Source: Desulfofundulus luciae
GTDB taxonomy: Bacteria > Bacillota > Desulfotomaculia > Desulfotomaculales > Desulfovirgulaceae
Length of the DNA stretch: 64,000 bases
Assembly: GCF_030813795.1 (NCBI RefSeq)
Contig: NZ_JAUSUX010000004.1
Span: forward strand, 62,001 to 126,000
Direction: 5' to 3'
Shown: one piece after another, positions 50,939-59,668 of the stretch
Layout: each line of letters opens with the position of its first letter
Position numbering within the stretch: position 1 is the first letter of the stretch
Program-made: the position numbers and the translations under genes
The notes under the pieces: model-generated
What the model saw: only the letters and a program-made list of their open reading frames with translations
Told to the model about the DNA's origin: nothing
Database searches by the model: none

Positions 50939-51124
50939 TCAGTGCTTCACAATGATGTAGACGCCGTTTTCCAGGTCGTGGACCATGGCGTCCAGGGTGC
51001 GGGCCAGATAACGGGCCATCTTGACCTGTTCTTCCTGGTTGCGGGCAAAAAAAATAGGCGCTCCTCCGGCGACAATATCCATGTTCAAGGTTACCACGGC
51101 CAGTATGCGTTCTGCCATTGCCAT
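50939..51124 (-). CDS. small partner protein of YIEGIA, capping-subunit-like
   Basis: A 61-residue protein, MAERILAVVTLNMDIVAGGA then PIFFARNQEEQVKMARYLAR, which resembles the short proteins encoded right after YIEGIA genes and named capping complex subunits for YIEGIA. It follows the YIEGIA gene by 15 bases on the same strand. Function is unknown; sporulation is suggested by the neighbouring spoIIP. Confidence 0.75.
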   Translation of the reverse strand: MAMAERILAVVTLNMDIVAGGAPIFFARNQEEQVKMARYLARTLDAMVHDLENGVYIIVKH

Positions 51125-51139
51125 CCTCTCCCTCGTCTT

Positions 51140-52030
51140 TTACCTGGCGGCCATGCGTCCCGCTTCGGTTTTCAAGGGCCTGGAGCGGGCGCTTTCCAGT
51201 ACGGGAGTGCGCTTCACCGCCAGGATCAAAGCATCCATGTCCCTTTCCACCGGCACCGTGTACAGTCCCACCGCCCCGCTGTCGGGGTCGATGCGGGCCA
51301 GAGGGGTGAATTCGGGAAGATCCACGTCCTTTTTGGTTCCCAGGAGCACCGTGACGGTGTGGGCCATGGCCTGGCGCTGTCCCAGATCATGGATGGTGGC
51401 CCGGGCATCGGCATTCTTTGGTTTGATTAAAACCGCCAGGCCTTCAGCCGTAATCTTTTCGCGCATTTCCGTTAAACCAATATTGATAAACCCTATGTTT
51501 TCCACCATGAGGATGGAATCTTTAAACCATATTCTGGCCGGGACAACCTCGCATATATCCCCGATGGTCTCCCCGGCCATAAAGGTGCGCACAAAGAGGA
51601 TGGCCAGCAGGGCCATGATAACCGCCGCCGGGGTCTTCCCCAGTTCGTAGGCAATGCTGGTAAAAAGGGCGCAGGCCATGGTCAGGTAGTTGCGGGCTTC
51701 AAAGGTGCGGGCTATCCCCTCGATATAATCGCTGCCCCGCTTGACCAGCTCGTTTTCGTCCAGATGTTCCAGGGTTTTTCTTTCGATACCACGGATTTCC
51801 CGGAACTGGCTGGCAGCCAGGGCCAGAAAGGTCACCGCCGTATAATCCGGTTTCAGGATGGCCGGGATGGCCACCGCCCCCAGGGCCGAGGCAATAAAAC
51901 CCAGGGACAGGTGGGAGAGATAGCCGTGGGGGTAGCCGGGATACTGGCGGTAGTCCAGCCGCAGCATGACCATGCGGGCCACAGTCCCGGCCAGTGTCCC
52001 GGCAATGATGGTACCAAGGTAATGTTCCAA
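51140..52030 (-). CDS. YIEGIA family membrane protein
   Basis: About 297 residues with the family name motif in GSDYIEGIARTFEARNYLTM. Hydrophobic helices lie in the N-terminal half (LGTIIAGTLAGTVARMVML; LGFIASALGAVAIPAIL) and near 130-160. The C-terminal half is a soluble alpha/beta domain (FINIGLTEMREKITAEGLAV, HTVTVLLGTKKDVDLPEF). The frame is open far upstream into spoIIP, but GGGGTGGAAG just before the TTG at 52030 marks the start. YIEGIA proteins occur in spore-forming Clostridia; the role is unknown. It lies between spoIIP and its small partner. Confidence 0.85.
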   Translation of the reverse strand: MEHYLGTIIAGTLAGTVARMVMLRLDYRQYPGYPHGYLSHLSLGFIASALGAVAIPAILKPDYTAVTFLALAASQFREIRGIERKTLEHLDENELVKRGSDYIEGIARTFEARNYLTMACALFTSIAYELGKTPAAVIMALLAILFVRTFMAGETIGDICEVVPARIWFKDSILMVENIGFINIGLTEMREKITAEGLAVLIKPKNADARATIHDLGQRQAMAHTVTVLLGTKKDVDLPEFTPLARIDPDSGAVGLYTVPVERDMDALILAVKRTPVLESARSRPLKTEAGRMAAR

Positions 52031-52043
52031 TTTACTTCCACCC

Positions 52044-53324
52044 CTAATCCTGGCGGATGCGTTCCAGGTGGTCCCTGGCCGCTTCGCTGGCACCGGGATC
52101 TTTATGGCCCGGGGCAGGGACATGGGTGGCTTTTTCGGCAGTGTCCAGATCGGGTTTTCTGGCCCGCCTGGGGGCAAAAAAGCTGGCAAATTCCCGGCCA
52201 AAGAAGTCGCCGAGCCTGCTTTTGGCCCTGTCCCAGCTGCCGGCGCTGATGAGCAGGAAGGCTCCACCGCCCAGCAGGGTCAAGGCGATAATCCAGCCCA
52301 GGGCTTTCCAGCTACCCGGTGTTCCTGCCGTGCGGTCGGTAATTGGTTTGGGCGCTCCTTGAGGCGGGGGCCCGGTGAGGCCGAGTACAACCGGGACGGC
52401 GTCGGCCAGGAGGGAGACGCCCCGCTCGGCCTCCTCCTTGGTATTGGTGTGCGTACCCGCTTCAATGAGCAGGGCGGTAGGCATAAGATCCTGGTTGTAG
52501 TTACCCTGGGCGGTGAAGATTTCTTTCACTATCGGCTTGTGTACGCTGTTGGCATAGGACATAAGCCTTTTGGCAAAATCAAGGTTGGCCTGCATCCGGG
52601 GGTTTTCCCGTCCCACCACCAGCCGTGCTTGAGCCACCTGCTGTTCGGAAATGTAACGCCGGTAATAGGTGGGGTCGGGCACTCCATCCCTGTGCACATC
52701 GAAAAGGGCAATAGGGTTATTTTGCATCAATCTTACTGCCGTTCTCCGGGAACGGTAGTAGGCGTTGTCATCGTGGGGGTCGTGGGGAGTTTTGTCGTAA
52801 TCCACTCTCACCCCGCCATTTTTCAAGCGGTTCACCAGGGTTTCCCCTACTTGATAGATGCCTCCTTTAAAGGGGATGGATTCCGAGCCGTCCGTAGGCA
52901 CATAGGATTCATCGCTATGGGTATGGTAGATACCCACCGGCCGGGTGTTCCGGACCACCTGGACGACGGGAACCTCCAGCCGGCTGTAAAATTCGTTGTA
53001 GGCCAGCAGGTCCCTGTCCATTCCGATAAAGCGGGCGCAGGCGGTATTGCCCTGTATTCTGACCACCCGGTAATGACGGCCTTCGGCGGTGAAAATTTCG
53101 TCACCCACCGCAACCCGGCGTGAAACCAGGCTGATCACCCGGCCATGCTCGTCCTTTACCGTGCATACGTTGCCCACCCGGTGGTCGTTTTCTGCTTCTT
53201 TGAAAAAGGAAGCCAATGACCATACCGGTTGGGTGAGCCGGGAAGCCGATAAACCTACCAGCAGGGATATTCCTGCCAGCAGCAGGCCGATTCCCCAAAT
53301 GATCCTGCTTTTTGCCCCGGTCAT
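52044..53324 (-). CDS. spoIIP: stage II sporulation protein P
   Basis: SpoIIP is a cell-wall amidase/endopeptidase that drives forespore engulfment. The 426-residue protein has an N-terminal membrane anchor (IIWGIGLLLAGISLLVGLSA) and an amidase-like domain with VGIYHTHSDESYVPTDG, ALFDVHRDGVP, VVGRENPRMQANLDFAKRL and LLIEAGTHTNTKEEAERG. Metal-binding His and Glu are in place. A second hydrophobic segment near residue 345 and a charged tail follow, an extension compared with Bacillus SpoIIP. It is operon-linked with the DUF1614 gene upstream and YIEGIA downstream. Confidence 0.94.
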   Translation of the reverse strand: MTGAKSRIIWGIGLLLAGISLLVGLSASRLTQPVWSLASFFKEAENDHRVGNVCTVKDEHGRVISLVSRRVAVGDEIFTAEGRHYRVVRIQGNTACARFIGMDRDLLAYNEFYSRLEVPVVQVVRNTRPVGIYHTHSDESYVPTDGSESIPFKGGIYQVGETLVNRLKNGGVRVDYDKTPHDPHDDNAYYRSRRTAVRLMQNNPIALFDVHRDGVPDPTYYRRYISEQQVAQARLVVGRENPRMQANLDFAKRLMSYANSVHKPIVKEIFTAQGNYNQDLMPTALLIEAGTHTNTKEEAERGVSLLADAVPVVLGLTGPPPQGAPKPITDRTAGTPGSWKALGWIIALTLLGGGAFLLISAGSWDRAKSRLGDFFGREFASFFAPRRARKPDLDTAEKATHVPAPGHKDPGASEAARDHLERIRQD

Positions 53325-54091
53325 CTTAATGACCCCCTTTCACCGGTTTTGCGACCATCTTTCCCGGCTGCGTCTTCGTCGCCGCCGCCGGCATTCGCTC
53401 CCGGTTTGCGTAAAGCCTTGAGCAGCGCCTCCGGCCGCCCCTTTGTCACAGGGCCTCCTTGAAGCCGTTCCCGCACCTCACCCACCACTTCGGCCAGGAG
53501 TACGGCCAGGATTCCCGCCAGCACAATGGCATCGAAAGCGCCGGCTCCGCCAATGGCCACCCGGCCTGCCGGGGCACCGCGGCCGGCCAGCCAGAAATAG
53601 TAACCTATATCCAGAGCCAGCAACCCGAGGGTGGCTGAAACAAAGGCGGCCCGCCTGGAACGTCCGGCCAGGTAACCCACCAATCCGGCCGCCAGCGGGT
53701 AAAGCCACAGGGCATCCAGGATTTCGTACCTGCCCCCGGGTTCAGGCAGGCCGCGCATCACCAGGGAGCCCAGGGCATAGACCACCAGGGCGGTTACCCC
53801 CGCCCCCACAAGGGCACGGGTGCGTTCCGCAGCGGTACCTGCTTTGGAGAGCAGGTAAATGGCCAGACCCAGGGGAACCAGTCCGCCGCCGACGTTAATG
53901 GAAACGGGGTAGCGGCCGCCCGGGATGGGTATGGAGATGAAACTGCCTATGATCATGGCCACAATTACCGCCAGGGCACCCCTGTCGGTAAGGCGCATGC
54001 GGTCCAGAGCCCGGTGTGCCAGGCCGAAAAAGATCAAAAGGGAAACAATAATTAGTGCGGTGAAACCCACGGGAAAGCCGGTCATTTGCAA
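53321..54091 (-). CDS. DUF1614 family membrane protein
   Basis: A 256-residue protein with about seven membrane helices. The conserved DUF1614 stretch includes GALAVIVAMIIGSFISIPIP and the NVGGGLVPLGLAIYLLSKA segment; later helices contain DALWLYPLAAGLVGYLAGR and ATLGLLALDIGYYFWLAGRG. The C-terminal 40 residues are cytoplasmic and Arg/Gly-rich. It overlaps spoIIP by four bases, so it is probably made together with it. Function is unknown. Confidence 0.85.
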   Translation of the reverse strand: MQMTGFPVGFTALIIVSLLIFFGLAHRALDRMRLTDRGALAVIVAMIIGSFISIPIPGGRYPVSINVGGGLVPLGLAIYLLSKAGTAAERTRALVGAGVTALVVYALGSLVMRGLPEPGGRYEILDALWLYPLAAGLVGYLAGRSRRAAFVSATLGLLALDIGYYFWLAGRGAPAGRVAIGGAGAFDAIVLAGILAVLLAEVVGEVRERLQGGPVTKGRPEALLKALRKPGANAGGGDEDAAGKDGRKTGERGSLR

Positions 54092-54145
54092 TCCTCCTCG
54101 TTGTTAATTCTTTTTTTAGACTGCCCCGGCCGGGTGTAAATATGC

Positions 54146-54174
54146 AAAAAAAAAGCGGCGTCTTATACGCCGCT
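54146..54174 (-). terminator. terminator of ispH-rpsA
   Basis: AGCGGCG and CGCCGCT (54154-54160, 54168-54174) form a 7-bp stem with a 7-base loop; nine T follow on the minus strand. It lies about 20 bases beyond the stop at 54196. Confidence 0.9.
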
Positions 54175-54195
54175 GTTCTTTGAGTAAAGGCAGGT

Positions 54196-56442
54196 TTATT
54201 TTTCAAAAAGGTCTCCTACTACCTCACCTATAGTTACACTGGCACCGTTACCGGTGTGTTGATGTCCCGGTTCCTTGGCGCGCCGGCTTTCCCTTTCCCG
54301 CTCCCGGTTGACTTCCCGGATGGACAGGCGGATCCGCTTTTCGGCGCGGTCCACATTGAGTACCTTGACTTCCACCTCGTCTCCTTCCTGAACCACTTCA
54401 TCGGGGGTGGCTACATGCCGGTCGGCCAGGTGAGAAATGTGCACCAGTCCCTCCACCCCCGGCTCCAGCTGTACAAAGGCTCCAAAAGGTGCGAGCCGCA
54501 CTACCTTTGCCCGTATGATGCTGCCCACGGGATATTTTTCTTCCACGTTATCCCAGGGATTGGGTAACACCTGCCTTAAGCCCAGGGAAATTTTTTCATT
54601 CTCCCGGTCCACCCGGAGGACCATTACGTCTACTTCGTCGCCCACATTTACCACTTCGGAGGGATGGTTAACCCGGTACCAGGCCATTTCCGAAATGTGC
54701 AGGAGTCCATCCACGCCGCCAATGTCCACGAAGGCGCCAAAACTGGTAAGCCGGCGTACCACGCCCCGTACCACCTGGCCCTCCTGTAAACTTTCCAGCA
54801 TTTCCTTGCGCCTGCGGGCTGCTTCTTCTTCCAGCACGGCCTTGCGGGACAGGATGACTTTCCGCTTGCCCCGGTTCAATTCGATTACCTTCGCCCTGAC
54901 CGTTTCTCCCACATACTTGCCCAGATCCTCCACATAGCCCCTTTCAACTAAAGAGGCAGGCAAAAAGGCTCTTAGGCCCACATCCACCAGAAGACCGCCT
55001 TTGACAACTTCCCGCACGGTGCCTTCCACCGGCTCGCCGTTCTCCAGGTGCTCATTTAATTTTACCCAGGCCCTTTCCGCATCGGCCCGTTCCTTGGAAA
55101 GGATAAGCCGGCCCTCATTGTCTTCTGCTTTGATGACGGCTACTTCTATCTCATCCCCGACTTTTACCACTTCTGCGGGGGAACTTACATTGTAGCAGGA
55201 TAGTTCTCTTAAGGGAATAATGCCTTCCGACTTGGCTCCTACATCCACCAGCACTTCGTCGGGACCCACCTGGACCACTACACCCTTCACGATTTGCCCC
55301 GGACGCAGGGATTTTACCTCTACGGCTTCTTTCATGCTGTCATCTACACTGGCGGTTTCGGCGGCATTTCCCCCCGTGCCGGCTGCAGCGCCGGTTGTGC
55401 AGCCAGCGGCGGGTATTTCCTCCGCAGTTTCCCGGGCGACAGCGCCGGCGGCTTCGTCGTTTCTGTCCCCGGTGGTATCCTGGGCGGTATGCGGAACTTC
55501 CCCGGCAGTCTCCCCGGCAGCACCGCCGGGGGCTACCTGTTGTCTTTCCTCCCCGTCAACGTTTGTGTCTTTGATGCTTTCCTCCACAGCTACCATCTCG
55601 CCCAACTCTTTCATCCGTCGTTCTACCTCCTCGATAATCCAGTCAGGTGTGGATGCCCCTGCCGTCAATCCCGCTACCTTTACCCCCCTGAACCAGGCGG
55701 GTTCCAGTTCCCGGGCGGTTTCCACTTGATAGGTAGGTACACCCGCCTGCCGGCACAGGGTGGCCAGCTTGCGGGTATTGGCGCTTGCTGCTCCGCCAAC
55801 CACCACCATCACATCCACCTCCCGGGCCAGTTCCAGGGCGGCCTGCTGCCTGGCCCCGGTGGCATGACAGATGGTATTGTATACTTTCAGCTGTCCCGCT
55901 TTTTGTTGCAGGACATCCACCACTGCCTGGAAGTTGGCCAGCGGCTGGGTGGTTTGGGCCAGCACGGCCATCCGGGGTACTGCCGGCAACTTTTGGGCTT
56001 CCCCGGGCCCCTCCACCACTACCGCCCGCCCACCGGTCCAGTCCACAATACCCTGAACCTCGGGATGATTTTTATCGCCCACTACCACCACCAGCGTGCC
56101 GCCGGCGGCTTCCGAGTGGGCCAGCTCCTGTGCCCTGCCCACAAAGGGGCACGTGGCATCCACTACCTTCAAATCGCGTTCCCTGGCAGCAGCCAGAACA
56201 CCGGGGCCCACGCCGTGGGAGCGAATGATCAGCTTTCCCCCGGGACGGGCTTCTTTCACCCCGGCTATTTCCTGTATCCCCGCTGCTGCCAGTTTTTCCA
56301 TCACCTGCGGGTTATGGATCAGGGGGCCCAGGCAGTAAACGGGCCCGTCCCGTTCCCTGGCCGTTTGCAACGCCAGATTCAGTGCTCTTTTTACGCCAAA
56401 ACAAAAACCCGCTTTTGCAGCCCGCCGCACTTCCATTGACAA
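54196..56442 (-). CDS. ispH-rpsA: IspH (HMBPP reductase) fused to S1-domain protein RpsA
   Basis: A 748-residue natural fusion known in Clostridia. Residues 1-280 are IspH, the last enzyme of the MEP isoprenoid path, with cluster-binding Cys in KAGFCFGVKRAL, DATCPFVGRAQEL and NTICHATGARQQAA. An acidic, low-complexity linker (about 290-375) follows, then four S1 domains (GQIVKGVVVQVGPDEVLVDV; EPVEGTVREVVKGGLLVDVG; VRGVVRRLTSFGAFVDIGGV; AKVVRLAPFGAFVQLEPGVE). The S1 part resembles ribosomal protein S1. It lies between plsC and the terminator in a cmk-plsC-ispH/rpsA order typical of the group. Confidence 0.96.
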   Translation of the reverse strand: MSMEVRRAAKAGFCFGVKRALNLALQTARERDGPVYCLGPLIHNPQVMEKLAAAGIQEIAGVKEARPGGKLIIRSHGVGPGVLAAARERDLKVVDATCPFVGRAQELAHSEAAGGTLVVVVGDKNHPEVQGIVDWTGGRAVVVEGPGEAQKLPAVPRMAVLAQTTQPLANFQAVVDVLQQKAGQLKVYNTICHATGARQQAALELAREVDVMVVVGGAASANTRKLATLCRQAGVPTYQVETARELEPAWFRGVKVAGLTAGASTPDWIIEEVERRMKELGEMVAVEESIKDTNVDGEERQQVAPGGAAGETAGEVPHTAQDTTGDRNDEAAGAVARETAEEIPAAGCTTGAAAGTGGNAAETASVDDSMKEAVEVKSLRPGQIVKGVVVQVGPDEVLVDVGAKSEGIIPLRELSCYNVSSPAEVVKVGDEIEVAVIKAEDNEGRLILSKERADAERAWVKLNEHLENGEPVEGTVREVVKGGLLVDVGLRAFLPASLVERGYVEDLGKYVGETVRAKVIELNRGKRKVILSRKAVLEEEAARRRKEMLESLQEGQVVRGVVRRLTSFGAFVDIGGVDGLLHISEMAWYRVNHPSEVVNVGDEVDVMVLRVDRENEKISLGLRQVLPNPWDNVEEKYPVGSIIRAKVVRLAPFGAFVQLEPGVEGLVHISHLADRHVATPDEVVQEGDEVEVKVLNVDRAEKRIRLSIREVNRERERESRRAKEPGHQHTGNGASVTIGEVVGDLFEK

Positions 56443-56455
56443 ATCACCGTCTTAC

Positions 56456-57034
56456 TTACCCGCTGTCCATAAGCCTGGCAATTTCCCGCATTAATTCCCG
56501 ACTGACCGCCTGGTAATCCGGCCGGCCGGTTTGGTTGTCACGGGAAAACACCAGCGGTTTACCTATATGTACCCGGACCTTGCCGAAGACTCCCCGGGTG
56601 TTGAGCACCGCCACCGGCAGTACGGGCACCTTTGCCCGCAGGGCCAGCATGGCTGCTCCCAGATGTGGTTCCAGGAGCTCACCGCTTTTGCTTCTGGTTC
56701 CTTCGGGAAAAATACCTACCACCCGGCCCTGCTTTAACAGTTCCAGTGCCCGCCGGATGGCCTGCCTGTCGCCACCGCCCCGGCGTACGGGAAAGGCACC
56801 TAAAGCCCGTATTACCGGTCCCAGAAGAGGTATGCGAAACAGCTCGGCCTTGGCTATAAAGTGCACCTGGCGGTCCAGGGCGCAGCCCACCACAACGGGG
56901 TCCCAGTAGCTGACGTGGTTACTGACCACCAGCACCCCTCCCGAACGGGGAAGGTGATGTGTTCCCACCACTTCCCAGCGACGGATAAAGGCCAGGATCA
57001 CCCGGCATACTGCCCGGGCAAAACGGTAAAACAT
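56456..57034 (-). CDS. plsC: 1-acyl-sn-glycerol-3-phosphate acyltransferase
   Basis: A 192-residue PlsC. The catalytic NHVSYWD (HX4D) block is at about residues 37-43, FPEGTRSKSGELLEP is the glycerol-3-phosphate-binding motif, and FPVRRGGGDRQAI lies between. It converts lysophosphatidate to phosphatidate, continuing the PlsY reaction. Its start overlaps the cmk end by one base, so the two are coupled; ispH-rpsA follows 13 bases later. Confidence 0.95.
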   Translation of the reverse strand: MFYRFARAVCRVILAFIRRWEVVGTHHLPRSGGVLVVSNHVSYWDPVVVGCALDRQVHFIAKAELFRIPLLGPVIRALGAFPVRRGGGDRQAIRRALELLKQGRVVGIFPEGTRSKSGELLEPHLGAAMLALRAKVPVLPVAVLNTRGVFGKVRVHIGKPLVFSRDNQTGRPDYQAVSRELMREIARLMDSG

Positions 57035-57711
57035 CAGAACGACCTCCCCAGAACCCGGGCGGCAATCATTTCAACCACTTGTTCGGCATTCAGGTGTGAA
57101 CTATCAATAATCCAGGCATCCGGGGCCGGCATTAATGGAGCCACGGAACGGCAACTGTCCTGCCTGTCCCGTTCCGTGATTTCCTGGATTAATGAATCCA
57201 GGGGAACGTGGTGACCCTGGGCCTGCAGATCCATCTGACGCCGTCTGGCCCGGACTTCGGGCGATGCGGTAAGGAAAATTTTCACTTGTGCGTTTGGGAG
57301 AACCACTGTACCCACATCCCGACCATCCATAACCACATTTTGACATCTTGCCAGCTCCCGCTGCCGGCGCATCAAGACTTCCCGCACGCCGGGCAGGCTG
57401 GCCACCAGTGAAACGTGGCGTGAGACTTCCGGTTCCCGGATGGCCCGGGTTACGTCTTCACCGTCAAGAAATACCCGGGTCAGGCGGTCGGGATCAGTGG
57501 TTAATTCTATCCGGCTCTCATCGGCCAGTGCCTTTAAAGACTCTTCATCGGTAAGGTTTAACCCCCGGCGCAGGGCCTTCAAGGTTATTGCCCGGTACAT
57601 GGCTCCGGTATCGATATATAAAAAGCCCAATCGCCGGGCCAGTTCCCGGGCCACCGTACTTTTACCCGCCCCGGCCGGGCCATCGATGGCAACAGACATC
57701 CTGGGAACCAT
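57034..57711 (-). CDS. cmk: cytidylate kinase
   Basis: A CMP/dCMP kinase of about 225 residues: VAIDGPAGAGKSTVARELA (P-loop), GFLYIDTGAMYRAITLKAL, and MDGRDVGTVVLPNAQVKIFL with the catalytic Arg/Asp. The start at 57711 has GGGAG six bases before it; an in-frame start 24 codons further up is unlikely. A TATAAT lies just upstream (minus strand) in the AT-rich gap after the aroA terminator, so cmk-plsC-ispH/rpsA probably form their own operon. Confidence 0.95.
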   Translation of the reverse strand: MVPRMSVAIDGPAGAGKSTVARELARRLGFLYIDTGAMYRAITLKALRRGLNLTDEESLKALADESRIELTTDPDRLTRVFLDGEDVTRAIREPEVSRHVSLVASLPGVREVLMRRQRELARCQNVVMDGRDVGTVVLPNAQVKIFLTASPEVRARRRQMDLQAQGHHVPLDSLIQEITERDRQDSCRSVAPLMPAPDAWIIDSSHLNAEQVVEMIAARVLGRSF

Positions 57712-57781
57712 GGTCATCTCCCTATTATAGTAACACAAATATCTTATTAATTTCGACACCGCAAAATTTTTTCCTTTCAAC

Positions 57782-57816
57782 AAGAGAAAAAAGAAGCCGG
57801 GGGAAATCCTCCCGGC
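57782..57816 (-). terminator. terminator of aroA
   Basis: GCCGGG and CCCGGC (57796-57801, 57811-57816) pair into a stem with GGAAATCCT in the loop region; on the minus strand a pyrimidine-rich T-run (CTTCTTTTTTCTC) follows. It separates the aromatic genes from cmk. Confidence 0.8.
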
Positions 57817-57817
57817 A

Positions 57818-59110
57818 TTAGTCTACCCGTAAAGTGTTTAAAATACCGGCGAAACCGGGGAAGGAAACATCCACACACCCCGCATCCTGAATTACCGTTT
57901 TGCCCCGGGCGACCAGGCCCGCTACGGCCATGGCCATGGCTATGCGGTGATCCCCGTGGCTTTCGCATAAGGCCCCCGTGAGGGGGCGGCCACCCCGTAC
58001 CCGCAGGCCATCGGCCAGCGCTTCCACTTCCACGCCAAATTTCCTTAACTCTCCCACCACGGTGGCAATGCGGTTGCTTTCTTTCACCTTCAGTTCCGCA
58101 GCATCCCGTACTACCAGTTCTCCTTCTGCCAGGGCACCGGCCACGGCCAGAATGGGAATTTCATCGATGAGGCGGGGAATCAATTCCCCACCAATGGTAA
58201 TACCTTTAAGACGGGAATAACGAACCCGGATGTCGGCTACCGGCTCACCACCCAGGTGGTGCCGGTTGAAAATCTCCAGATCGGCACCCATGGCCCGCAG
58301 CACTTCCAGAATGCCGTCCCGGGTGGGGTTGACCCCGACTTCCCGTATGGTCACGTCGGAACCGGGTACCACCGCCGCCGCTACCATAAGGAAAGCAGCC
58401 GAGGAGATGTCGCCCGGCACTGTTACCCGTCGCCCCGCCAGGACCTGCCCGCCCCTTATCCAAACGGTAAGTCCCTCTTTATGTATTTCGGCACCGAAGT
58501 ATTGCAGCATGCGTTCCGTATGATCCCGGGACGGGGCGGGTTCAGCAACCCTGGTTTCACCCCGGGCCGAAAGGCCGGCCAGCAACAGGGCCGACTTTAC
58601 CTGGGCGCTGGCTACGGGCAGGGAAAAGCCTGCACCCTGCAGTTCACCACCCCGCACCGCCAGGGGAGCCAGGCTGGCCTCCTGGCGCCCCCAGATGCGG
58701 GCGCCCATCCGGGATAAGGGGGCGGTGACCCGTTTCATGGGCCGCCGGCGCAGGGAGGCATCCCCGGTAATCACGGTAAAAAAGGGCAACCCGGCAAGGA
58801 TGCCCAGCATAAGACGTATGGTTGTACCGGAATTGCCCGCGTCCAGCACGTTTTCCGGTTCCTTCAGGCCCGCAGGACCCCGGCCGTGTACCGTGAGCCG
58901 GCCGTTTTCATCGGGGCCGGTGAAAGACACTCCCATTCCGGCCAGGCATTTCACCGTAGCCAGGCAATCGGCTCCCATGAGAAAATTTTCAATTTGTGTA
59001 TCACCTTCAGCCAGGGCGCCCAGCATGGCCGCCCGGTGCGAGATGGATTTATCCCCGGGAACCCTGGTGATCCCCCGCAGCGCCCGGGGTGGGGTAATTT
59101 CCAGGTTCAT
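57818..59110 (-). CDS. aroA: 3-phosphoshikimate 1-carboxyvinyltransferase (EPSP synthase)
   Basis: A 430-residue EPSP synthase joining shikimate-3-phosphate and phosphoenolpyruvate. Landmarks are GDKSISHRAAMLGALAEGD, LDAGNSGTTIRLMLGILAG, LRRRPMKRVTAPLSRMGAR, PVASAQVKSALLLAGLSARG and HGDHRIAMAMAVAGLVARG. The SGTTIRLMLGILAGLPF segment carries the usual PEP-site Gly. It is part of the aromatic block with tyrA and aroF, though a 520-base repeat element separates it from tyrA. Confidence 0.97.
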   Translation of the reverse strand: MNLEITPPRALRGITRVPGDKSISHRAAMLGALAEGDTQIENFLMGADCLATVKCLAGMGVSFTGPDENGRLTVHGRGPAGLKEPENVLDAGNSGTTIRLMLGILAGLPFFTVITGDASLRRRPMKRVTAPLSRMGARIWGRQEASLAPLAVRGGELQGAGFSLPVASAQVKSALLLAGLSARGETRVAEPAPSRDHTERMLQYFGAEIHKEGLTVWIRGGQVLAGRRVTVPGDISSAAFLMVAAAVVPGSDVTIREVGVNPTRDGILEVLRAMGADLEIFNRHHLGGEPVADIRVRYSRLKGITIGGELIPRLIDEIPILAVAGALAEGELVVRDAAELKVKESNRIATVVGELRKFGVEVEALADGLRVRGGRPLTGALCESHGDHRIAMAMAVAGLVARGKTVIQDAGCVDVSFPGFAGILNTLRVD

Positions 59111-59135
59111 AACTTGCCTGCCTTTCTTTACTTGT

Positions 59136-59657
59136 AAATATTCAGTGAATCCGGTTGGATGCGGCGCTGTCCCCGCTCACTCCAATGCTTCGCGTAAGAT
59201 GCGCACCGCGGCTCGCTTTGGACCGGCTCCGTTTTTTCGTACGGGTGACGGCCGTCCCTCGTCGCTCCAGTGCTCCGGGCCGACGAAACATCGGCTTGTC
59301 TCGGAGCGAACCTGGCAGCGCTGCATATGCGCTTGATAGTTTTGTACTCAACGTAATACTATAGTTTAAGTTCCTTGTTCTATCTACCGTCACTTTTACC
59401 AGCGCGATTCGCGCTGCCGGTTCGCTAGCCTCGACTGCGCCGTGTTTCGTTACCGGCCCTCCGCAAGTCGCTCCTTAGCGACGGCCGTCACCCACGACGG
59501 TATTTGTACCTTGAAAGTTCTCTTCCCGGTAGTTCATCATGCGTCCTCGAGAGCCAGCCGGTAGCCTTGCTTCGCCGGGTGCTGTTACCGGCGCTTCGCA
59601 AGTCGTTCGCTCCGGACAGCGCCGCATCCTTGTCACAACGGTTTTACTGAAATATTT
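59136..59657. repeat. 522-bp non-coding element with terminal inverted repeats (MITE-like)
   Basis: The whole aroA-tyrA gap is this element. Its ends share AAATATTCAGTGAATCCGGT / GGATGCGGCGCTGTCC (59136-59172) and the reverse complement of 59614-59657, AAATATTTCAGTAAAACCGT / GGATGCGGCGCTGTCC. An inner inverted pair GGGTGACGGCCGTC / GACGGCCGTCACCC adds further pairing. No protein is encoded, and many short stem patterns (GTCGCT, GCGACG) recur. Partial copies lie at 7016-7056 and 7631-7676. The layout is that of a MITE-like, non-autonomous element or a large structured RNA. Confidence 0.75.
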
Positions 59658-59668
59658 GCCATTACTTT

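Noticed and set aside
55294-56439. A 381-codon plus-strand open frame opposite ispH-rpsA
   Set aside because: It is antisense to clearly coding IspH sequence, has no family motifs, and is Gly/Pro/His-rich as expected from reversed high-GC codons.
59142-59393. Short open frames inside the aroA-tyrA gap
   Set aside because: They are products of GC-rich inverted-repeat DNA with no ribosome sites or conserved motifs.
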